Source: Candidatus Methanosuratincola sp.
GTDB taxonomy: Archaea; Thermoproteota; Methanomethylicia; Methanomethylicales; Methanomethylicaceae
Assembly: GCA_029907755.1 (NCBI GenBank)
Contig: JARYLH010000090.1
Location: 1-5,689, forward strand
DNA: 5,689 nt
Direction: 5' to 3'
Shown here: one piece after another, positions 1 through 5,516 of the stretch
Position numbering within the stretch: position 1 is the first letter of the stretch
How the letters are laid out: every line of letters begins with the position of its first letter
Notes under the pieces: generated by a model
What the model saw: only the letters and a program-made list of their open reading frames with translations
What the model was told of the DNA's origin: nothing
Databases searched by the model: none
Translations under genes and position numbers: made by a program

Positions 1-504
1 GCTATCGAGCAACTTGTAAGAGCGATGAAGACCGAACCTCTGAGTATTCAATCATATGAGTATGCCGGTTGGATTTACGGTGAACGAGGCAGGCATGATG
101 CTGCCGCATTTTGGTATGCACAAGCCAAGCAGTGGAAGCCTGATGAAGATGCCGCCCAGATACTGATGGGTATGAACCTGCTCTTTCAGAACAAGCCTCT
201 TGAAGCCGCACAACAGTTTCAGGCGATTTTGGCGAGACATCCTGGCAATGCAGTGGCACGCGAGTGGTTAGGAAGGTCATATTATGAGGCAATGCTGTAT
301 GATCGGGCTATAGCAGAGTTGGAGCGCGCTTGTGTTTTGAGAGCGAATGACATGCGATGCTATCTAAAACTGGCTGACGCTTACCGGGAGGCTGGGTGGC
401 TAGAGAAGGCAACAGTGAGCTACCAAAAGGTATTAGAGTTGGATCCTACCAATACCGATGCGGCTCAGGCACTACAAAAACTGCAAAGTGGAGGGCATAA
501 ATGA
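1..504 (+). CDS. Tetratricopeptide-repeat (TPR) protein, 5'-truncated by window edge
   Basis: The reading frame is open from the first base and ends at TGA 502-504, giving 167 visible residues. An ATG at 25-27 could be a start, but no ribosome binding site precedes it and the frame continues upstream, so I treat this as the C-terminal part of a longer protein. Four 34-residue TPR units fit exactly, at visible residues 18-51, 52-85, 86-119 and 120-153. The register is shown by Gly/Ala at 23, 57, 91 and 125, Ala at 35, 69, 103 and 137, an aromatic or large residue at 39, 73, 107 and 141, and Pro at 47, 81 and 149. TPRs form helical-hairpin solenoids that bind proteins or peptides; no catalytic motif is visible. 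The stop overlaps the aminotransferase start (ATGA), so it belongs to the same transcription unit. It could be a stand-alone scaffold or the tail of a membrane polymerase/ligase; the sequence shown cannot decide. TPR assignment is secure, function is not. Confidence 0.88.
   Translation, partial: AIEQLVRAMKTEPLSIQSYEYAGWIYGERGRHDAAAFWYAQAKQWKPDEDAAQILMGMNLLFQNKPLEAAQQFQAILARHPGNAVAREWLGRSYYEAMLYDRAIAELERACVLRANDMRCYLKLADAYREAGWLEKATVSYQKVLELDPTNTDAAQALQKLQSGGHK
490..495 (+). promoter_or_regulatory. Shine-Dalgarno site for the aminotransferase gene
   Basis: GGAGGG lies 5 bases before ATG 501, inside the last codons of the TPR gene. It is a near-ideal ribosome binding site and supports the start at 501, so the aminotransferase can initiate in its own right as well as by coupling through the ATGA overlap. 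Confidence 0.8.
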
Positions 505-1631
505 TTCCAGTATTCAGACCTACCGTGGGTGACGAAGAAATAGCCGCTGTCAGCGAGGTGCTCCGTTCTGGCTGGTGGGGCCTGGGGCCCAAGACCAAGG
601 AGTTCGAGACGGAGTTTGCCAAGTATGTAGGGGCCAATTATGCTGTGGGGCTTAACTCAGCCACGGCCGCCCTGCATCTGGCTCTGAAGGTCATAGGCGT
701 CGAGGGCGGAGAGGTCATTACCACCCCAATGACTTTCATCTCAACCAACCATGCTATCCTCTACAACAACGCGATTCCTGTTTTCGCTGACATTGAGGAA
801 GATACGCTCAATATAGACGTGCGGGACATCGAACGCAAGATTACCCCTCGTACTAAAGCCATCATGGTGGTGCACTACGGTGGACATCCATGCGACCTTG
901 ATGAGATTTTGGCGCTTGCCAGATCCAAGGGAATCAAAGTTGTAGAGGATGCTGCTCACGCCTGCGGGGCAGAGTATAAGGGTAAGCGCATTGGCTCTTT
1001 TTCCGATGCTACCTGTTTTAGTTTTCATGCTGTAAAGAACCTGGCTATGGGTGAGGGGGGCGCGATCACTGTGCAGGACGAGAATCTGGACAGGTGGCTT
1101 AGGCGGCTACGCTGGATGGGGATTACTAAGAGCACCTGGGATCGTTCGGAAGACGTAAGCAAATACTCTTGGTATTATAATGTGGAAGAAGTGGGGTACA
1201 AGTACCATCTGAGCGATGTGGCAGCGGCGATAGGTCTGGCTCAATTGCGCAAGTTAGAAAGAACCAATGCCCGACGTCGGGAGATCGCGGCGCGGTACGA
1301 TAAAGGGTTCGCTGACCTGGAGTGGCTGGAGAGACCCGTCGAAAGGGCATATGTGAAGAGTTCGCGGCACAATTATGTGGTCAAGGTACCCAAGCGGGAC
1401 CGGTTCATGGCGTACTTGCAGGAAAAGGGCATTGCTACAAGTGTGCATTACATCCCCAATCACCTCTATGCCATGTACAAACCGTACTACACGCCGCTCC
1501 CCATAGCAGAGAGCGTCTGGCAGCGTCTTGTTACCTTGCCTCTCTTTCCTGACCTTACAGATGAGCAGATAGACTTTATCATCGAGTCCGTGCGCTCGTT
1601 TCATCCATCGCGCTTCAGCCATGATGCATGA
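501..1631 (+). CDS. DegT/DnrJ/EryC1/StrS family PLP-dependent sugar aminotransferase
   Basis: A 376-residue protein, full length for this family. Members transfer an amino group, usually from glutamate, to a keto group of a nucleotide-activated sugar in the cytoplasm, giving amino sugars for surface glycans. Visible marks of the fold-type I enzyme are the N-terminal FRPTVGDEE segment at 5-13, the cofactor-phosphate loop NSATAALHLA at 52-61, the VEDAAHA motif with Asp150 that would pair with the pyridine nitrogen, and SFHAVKN at 174-180 with Lys179 as the predicted Schiff-base lysine, followed by GEGG at 184-187. The C-terminal VHYIPNHL at 315-322 matches the family's small-domain motif. The start has a strong Shine-Dalgarno site and a 4-base overlap with the TPR gene; the stop overlaps the methyltransferase by 4 bases. 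The exact sugar substrate and ring position cannot be read from sequence; perosamine-like, bacillosamine-like or other 3-/4-amino sugars are all possible. No dehydratase that would make the keto substrate is in the window. Confidence 0.95.
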   Translation: MIPVFRPTVGDEEIAAVSEVLRSGWWGLGPKTKEFETEFAKYVGANYAVGLNSATAALHLALKVIGVEGGEVITTPMTFISTNHAILYNNAIPVFADIEEDTLNIDVRDIERKITPRTKAIMVVHYGGHPCDLDEILALARSKGIKVVEDAAHACGAEYKGKRIGSFSDATCFSFHAVKNLAMGEGGAITVQDENLDRWLRRLRWMGITKSTWDRSEDVSKYSWYYNVEEVGYKYHLSDVAAAIGLAQLRKLERTNARRREIAARYDKGFADLEWLERPVERAYVKSSRHNYVVKVPKRDRFMAYLQEKGIATSVHYIPNHLYAMYKPYYTPLPIAESVWQRLVTLPLFPDLTDEQIDFIIESVRSFHPSRFSHDA

Positions 1632-2530
1632 AACTGTTCATCGCAGTATACACAGGGATGCGAAGTAAAGCGTATTTGATGACTGTCAAATATTTCTTCC
1701 ATAAGCTGAAAACACTTGGCGTCGCAGGCGTGTTGGACGTGGGCCTATACCGTGTTCTTGTTGCGCTAGTCCCGGATAGGCTGAGGTTACCTCTGTGGCG
1801 TTTTGATAGCTGGTACCGCTATAAGAATGCGCGCCGTTTGCTAGCGTCAGGGATAAATGGTGAACCATGCCTTGTGTTGGACGTTGGTGGAGGAGCTGGA
1901 GATTTCGCTATCTATGCCTCCAAACTGTCCTATTTTGCTTCTGTTGTAGTTTGTGAGCCTAATCCGAGGTCGGCAACGCGTTCGGCTCAAAGAGGTGTAT
2001 TGACGGTTCGCGCGAGTGGAACTGCTCTACCGTTTGCGAATGGGAGTTTTCGATATGTGACGTGTTTGCATGTACTTGAACACGTGCCATGGACAAAGAG
2101 ACAACAATTCATCTCAGAGCTTGCGCGTGTCTGTTCACAAAAACTGGTGCTCATTTGCCCTGAAGGGGAACACGCTGAGGCACTTTCGAGATCTGTTATT
2201 GGTTTTTGCGAACGGTTTGGATTCCAGGCGCCGGACATGACTCTGCAGCATTTAGCATGTCGGGTTCCAAGATATCAGGAGATAATTACGTGCTTTGATT
2301 TGTCCAAGTGGAAAGTTTGGTATTTTCGCTCTAGGAATTACCACCTGGATCTGATGTACTTTGATGTGATGCAGATTCCAGTCTTTCGGTTCTTTGCTCA
2401 TCCGCTTCTACTAGTACCCATGCTCTTGTTAAGTGGTATGCCCCCCCAGGTCGAATTAACCCTAGTGGCGAGTCGTGAGATTCCCGACATAGAGGGCTGC
2501 GGAGGGTTGCATGGTGCAAAGGCAAGATGA
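1628..2530 (+). CDS. Class I SAM-dependent methyltransferase
   Basis: A 300-residue protein with a Methyltransf_11-type core. Motif I is LDVGGGAGDF at 84-93 (the glycine-rich SAM loop). The acidic residue ending strand beta-2 is Glu110 in VVVCEPN. The ALPF segment at 133-136 and the HVLEHV stretch at 148-153 mark the strand 4 region. About 75 residues precede the core, and a hydrophobic stretch at 250-270, rich in Leu, Pro and Phe, may be a buried strand or a membrane contact. The position usually held by Asp in the 'SFD' motif is Arg142 here. Members of this group in glycan loci methylate sugars or glycan termini, but the acceptor is unknown. The start at 1628 is chosen because ATGA overlaps the aminotransferase stop; no good Shine-Dalgarno site precedes it, and in-frame ATGs at 1658 and 1679 remain possible. 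The 3' end overlaps the next gene by 20 bases. Confidence 0.88.
   Translation: MKLFIAVYTGMRSKAYLMTVKYFFHKLKTLGVAGVLDVGLYRVLVALVPDRLRLPLWRFDSWYRYKNARRLLASGINGEPCLVLDVGGGAGDFAIYASKLSYFASVVVCEPNPRSATRSAQRGVLTVRASGTALPFANGSFRYVTCLHVLEHVPWTKRQQFISELARVCSQKLVLICPEGEHAEALSRSVIGFCERFGFQAPDMTLQHLACRVPRYQEIITCFDLSKWKVWYFRSRNYHLDLMYFDVMQIPVFRFFAHPLLLVPMLLLSGMPPQVELTLVASREIPDIEGCGGLHGAKAR
2501..2505 (+). promoter_or_regulatory. Shine-Dalgarno site deciding the FemAB-like start
   Basis: GGAGG lies 5 bases before ATG 2511, within the methyltransferase coding region. This ideal spacing selects 2511 over the adjacent GTG at 2514 and supports the 20-base gene overlap as real. Confidence 0.8.
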
Positions 2531-3578
2531 AAAAGGACTCGGCATAAAGATAGATGTCTTGGACATATCCAGACTCGTGGAGAGTGAGGAAAAGGCTATA
2601 CGGGAGGTCCTACAAAAGGCGGAGAATGCCACTGTTTTCCACAGCCTGGAGTGGAATGCGGTATTAGCGAAGGAATTTGGGGTCAGGAGTAAAACGTTAT
2701 TGGTATGGGTAGATGGCGTCCCCATGGGAATGTATAATTATCATACCAGGCAAGTTGGCATCTACTTCAAGGAATGTCGGTCGCCTTTCAGCCATCTAGA
2801 AAGTGTTTATGGTGGTCCTATCGCTCCACCTGACAACTCCATGGTTCTGACAGCGTTACTCAGAGGTGTAGAGGAGATCGAACGAGGGGCAATTTACTAC
2901 ATGGTGACCACACCACGGTACGATCCGCAAATGCTGGCTGAGATGGGCTACAAGTACGTGCCCATCTATACTTCCATTTTGAGCCTGCAGCGTACTGAAG
3001 AGGCGCTGTGGATGGGTATGGACGGCAAGACACGTAATATGGTCCGAAAAGCAATGAAAAAGGGCGTCAGCATCGTTGAGGGGAATGCGGCGGATGTAGG
3101 GACCTATTATGCAATGTTGGCTGAGACACTAGGAAGATCGGGAAAGCATCCGTTGCCTCAAACTTACTACGAGCGTGTCGTGGCTCAATTGGGACCCAAA
3201 GGCATGGCAAAGATGCTGGTGGCGAAGTACAAAGATAAGATCGTGGCTGGAGCGATATTCCTGTGCTTTAAGGACACGGTATACTACTGGAGTGGCGCCT
3301 CTTTTAGGGAATATCGTGATGTTGCCCCTAATGACCTCATCCAGTGGGAGATCATCAAATGGGCTAACGCGAATGGCTATAGGTATTATGATCTTCTTCG
3401 CATCGAGCCGGACCGGTTACCTGGCATCGCCGTATTCAAGATGGGGTTTGGTGGTAACACTGTGACCTTGTATTCCGCAGTCAAGAGGACTGCCCTGGGC
3501 CAAGGCGTAAGGATATGGCAGTTCATCACCAGCCCCAAGAAGATGTTGAGTAGACTGAATGAGGGCTTGGGTAGATGA
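2511..3578 (+). CDS. FemAB-like (GNAT-fold) acyl/aminoacyltransferase
   Basis: A 355-residue protein of the FemAB/BioF2-like acetyltransferase group. Known FemABX enzymes use aminoacyl-tRNA to add amino acids to lipid-linked peptidoglycan precursors; relatives in exopolysaccharide loci have unproven acyl donors. Visible features are an N-terminal subdomain with the SLEWNA motif at 45-50, the YGGPIAPP motif at 100-107, a basic TRNMVRKAMKKGV helix at 174-186 typical of the family's second half, and a C-terminal GNAT-like core. In that core YYWSGAS at 258-264 leads to a YYDLLRIEP segment at 292-300 and an FKMGFGG motif at 309-315. The length is close to compact FemX-type enzymes, and I see no long charged coiled-coil arm like that of staphylococcal FemA. 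No signal peptide or membrane span is evident, so it should be cytoplasmic or peripheral. It overlaps the methyltransferase by 20 bases and the GNAT gene by 4. Family call is firm; the donor (aminoacyl-tRNA or acyl-CoA) and acceptor are unknown. Confidence 0.88.
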   Translation: MVQRQDEKGLGIKIDVLDISRLVESEEKAIREVLQKAENATVFHSLEWNAVLAKEFGVRSKTLLVWVDGVPMGMYNYHTRQVGIYFKECRSPFSHLESVYGGPIAPPDNSMVLTALLRGVEEIERGAIYYMVTTPRYDPQMLAEMGYKYVPIYTSILSLQRTEEALWMGMDGKTRNMVRKAMKKGVSIVEGNAADVGTYYAMLAETLGRSGKHPLPQTYYERVVAQLGPKGMAKMLVAKYKDKIVAGAIFLCFKDTVYYWSGASFREYRDVAPNDLIQWEIIKWANANGYRYYDLLRIEPDRLPGIAVFKMGFGGNTVTLYSAVKRTALGQGVRIWQFITSPKKMLSRLNEGLGR

Positions 3579-4177
3579 GAGATGCAATAGCGAAGATGTA
3601 CAAGGAGCTTAGACACACTGCACATAGGCTCAAATTTCGATACGCTCAACTCTTTGTGTTTGAATTGTCCATTAGTGATTGGAGCCCACGTTTAGCATCT
3701 AAGGTAACAGTGCAAACTCGGCTCGTTGCTACGATAGATGATTTGAAACCGCTGATAGCGGCGAAAGGGGGATGGCCGAGAAGGTTCTATGAGGAAAGAC
3801 TTGAGAAGGGAGATTTGGGATTCATAGCGGAAGTGGATGGGAAAACTGTAAGCTGCTTGTGGGCGACTTTTAACGAGGTGTATCTCGCTGATGTGGAATA
3901 CAATCTGAAGCTCGACAATCAGACAGTTGCCTTGATAGGGGCATATACGTTGCCTGATTATAGAGGACAAGGAATATATGCCAAAGTTTGGGAGGCGTGC
4001 ATAACACACTTCAAAGGTAGCTCGTATTCGAGAGCGTATGGTTTCATTGAGGCTCGGAATCTGCCCTCTCTTGTAGCCCATAAGAAAATAGGGTTGGAGA
4101 AGGTGATAAAAGTCATAATCATGCTCAAGTTCTTAGGGCTGAAGATAAACATAGTAAGGGACGTCGCCAATTGCTGA
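3575..4177 (+). CDS. GNAT family N-acetyltransferase with N-terminal extension
   Basis: A 200-residue protein. The GNAT core runs from about residue 46 to 190. Motif A is recognisable as GAYTLPDYRGQGIYAKVW at 122-139, where RGQGIY at 130-135 is the Q/RxxGxG/A pyrophosphate loop that binds acyl-CoA. Motif B is seen around 159-175, with ARNLPS at 160-165 and KIGLEK at 171-176. Residues 1-45 form an extension not needed for the fold; it begins with a basic helix and continues into an aromatic segment (FRYAQLFVFELS, 21-32). The enzyme should move an acyl group from acyl-CoA to an amine, plausibly the amino sugar made by the aminotransferase in this operon (inference). The start at 3575 overlaps the FemAB-like stop as ATGA and has GAGGG at 3561-3565, 9 bases upstream. 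The gene is more AT-rich than the aminotransferase gene (about 45% GC by hand count over 3601-4140). Confidence 0.87.
   Translation: MRDAIAKMYKELRHTAHRLKFRYAQLFVFELSISDWSPRLASKVTVQTRLVATIDDLKPLIAAKGGWPRRFYEERLEKGDLGFIAEVDGKTVSCLWATFNEVYLADVEYNLKLDNQTVALIGAYTLPDYRGQGIYAKVWEACITHFKGSSYSRAYGFIEARNLPSLVAHKKIGLEKVIKVIIMLKFLGLKINIVRDVANC
4155..4160 (+). promoter_or_regulatory. Shine-Dalgarno site for the TTG-started flippase
   Basis: TAAGGG lies 10 bases before the TTG at 4171. It is a moderate ribosome binding site at slightly long spacing and is the main sequence support for using the TTG codon. Confidence 0.55.
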
Positions 4178-5493
4178 GCATCTCGAAGAATTCGCTGATA
4201 ACCTTTGCTACGCAAGTAGCATACTTTGCAATCACTTTCGTTAGCGGAGTTATCATCGCCAGGGTGCTTGGTCCTGCGGGGAAGGGGATCTATTCCCTGA
4301 CGATTTTGACATATAACTTGACGGTCATTATCGCCGGGCTGGGAATACCGATCTTTAATGCCTGTGTTGCCGGCAAGAAGAAATACTCGGTAGATAGCCT
4401 GCTTTCCAATTCGTTGGTGCTCACCTTGACTGTAACAGTGCTGTTGGGACTCGCCTGTGGAGCAGTGTACTCCCAGCGCAACATCTTTTTTCAAGATGTT
4501 CAATGGCAGTATGTCGTTTTCGCTTTTGCAGTGGCTCCGTTGGGGTTATTTACTGAATCGCTTCGGGGGGTTTTGCAGGGTCTCAATAGAATAAAAGAGT
4601 TCAACATGACACGCCTGATAGCGCCAGCCGCCAACACACTTGCCCTCATCGTTCTATTGGCTGTCCTTGGGCTGGGGATAGGTTGGGCTCTTCTGTCATG
4701 GGCGATAAGTCTAGTGGTAGGTCTGACTGTTGCGATCATCGTCATTTCGGGCTTGGCAAGCATTAGACTGATGTATAATCCTGGACTGCTCAGGGAATCC
4801 GTGACTTTTGGCTTACAGGCCTGGCTGGCACAAATCATTGGTACCCTCCAGTTCCGTTTCGATGTGTTTCTGGTTGGTTATTTCCTGGGCGCGGCAGATG
4901 TAGGCTATTATACAGTGGCGTTGGCCATTGCCGAATTCATCTTCTATATCCCCGCCGCAATAGGAACGGCAGCCTTGCCTCGAATGGCTGTAGCAGATGA
5001 CCGTGAGGCAGCCAGAATCGCTTGTTTGGGTTGTCGGAATGCCTTCTTCCTCAGTGTACTTGTTGCCTTATGCCTTTTTGCGACTGGGCGGTTTCTCACT
5101 GAACTCGTATACTCTCCTGCCTATCTGCCGGCAGTGGAACCCCTGCTGATACTTCTTCCAGGTGTGACTATCCTGAGTATGGCGCATATTACCACAGGCT
5201 ATTATAACGGACACGTAGGCAAGCCCTGGATTAACACAGCCCTCGCCTCCGTATCACTGACGGTAAATACTTTGCTTGATCTCCTGCTGATACCCCAGAT
5301 GGGAATACGCGGAGCGGCGCTGGCTTCTACAGTCACGTATATCACTGTAATGGGGGTAGCAGTGATCGTTTTCACCAGGGTGGCAAAGACCAGGATCGTA
5401 GATATGCTGGTGATTCGGCCAAACGATTTTCATCCCTATCTTGCGTTATTTAACGCCTTGAAAGCGCGGGGGCAAGCGGCTGTCAAACCTTGA
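4171..5493 (+). CDS. Wzx-type polysaccharide/oligosaccharide flippase (MOP superfamily)
   Basis: A 440-residue, strongly hydrophobic protein with about 12 predicted membrane segments by eye, near residues 10-32, 44-66, 82-100, 113-130, 150-172, 176-197, 214-238, 246-266, 290-307, 322-345, 357-375 and 384-402. Such proteins move undecaprenyl-linked glycan units from the inner to the outer face of the cytoplasmic membrane. Family signs are the N-terminal IIARVLGPAGKGIYSL at 28-43, FDVFLVGYFLG at 230-240 followed by ADVGYYTVA at 242-250, and the TTGYYNG segment at 341-347. The start must be TTG 4171 (or CTG 4174): the first in-frame ATG codons lie far inside the protein and the GTG near codon 32 would delete the first membrane span. 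It overlaps the GNAT stop by 7 bases. The protein ends after the twelfth span with a basic tail and lacks the extra pair of helices found in 14-span members. The transported glycan is unknown. Confidence 0.92.
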   Translation: MLSISKNSLITFATQVAYFAITFVSGVIIARVLGPAGKGIYSLTILTYNLTVIIAGLGIPIFNACVAGKKKYSVDSLLSNSLVLTLTVTVLLGLACGAVYSQRNIFFQDVQWQYVVFAFAVAPLGLFTESLRGVLQGLNRIKEFNMTRLIAPAANTLALIVLLAVLGLGIGWALLSWAISLVVGLTVAIIVISGLASIRLMYNPGLLRESVTFGLQAWLAQIIGTLQFRFDVFLVGYFLGAADVGYYTVALAIAEFIFYIPAAIGTAALPRMAVADDREAARIACLGCRNAFFLSVLVALCLFATGRFLTELVYSPAYLPAVEPLLILLPGVTILSMAHITTGYYNGHVGKPWINTALASVSLTVNTLLDLLLIPQMGIRGAALASTVTYITVMGVAVIVFTRVAKTRIVDMLVIRPNDFHPYLALFNALKARGQAAVKP

Positions 5494-5501
5494 GACAAAA
5501 G

Positions 5502-5506
5502 CAGGG
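5502..5506 (+). promoter_or_regulatory. Weak Shine-Dalgarno site for the glycosyltransferase
   Basis: CAGGG lies 10 bases before ATG 5517 in the 23-base gap after the flippase stop. It favours 5517 over the in-frame TTG at 5490, which would overlap the flippase stop as TTGA but has only a distant G-run upstream. Confidence 0.45.
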
Positions 5507-5516
5507 CAAACCATCC

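Noticed and set aside
1270..1281. 12-base palindrome CCCGACGTCGGG, operator-like.
   Set aside because: It falls on arginine codons within the aminotransferase. A 12-base palindrome is expected about once by chance here, and there is no promoter context.
1254..1622. 122-codon open frame on the minus strand.
   Set aside because: Antisense to the conserved C-terminal half of the aminotransferase; no domain features.
3175..3465. 96-codon plus-strand frame in a second register.
   Set aside because: It is embedded in the FemAB-like gene, whose frame carries the conserved motifs; no separate ribosome binding or family signal.
3692..4081. 129-codon open frame on the minus strand.
   Set aside because: It lies wholly antisense to the GNAT gene, whose motifs A and B are clear on the plus strand.
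4480..4500. Perfect 8-base inverted repeat (AACATCTT / AAGATGTT) with a 5-base loop, resembling a small terminator stem.
   Set aside because: It lies inside the flippase coding region, is AT-rich and has no T-run after the stem. A repeat of this size is expected about once by chance in a window this long.
3958..4503. 181-codon open frame on the minus strand.
   Set aside because: It runs antisense across the well-supported GNAT and flippase genes, has no recognisable motif, and its composition is that of a shadow of the coding strand.
4565..4574. GGGGGG followed by TTTT, resembling the end of a terminator.
   Set aside because: It sits within the flippase frame and no complementary C-rich arm is present immediately upstream.
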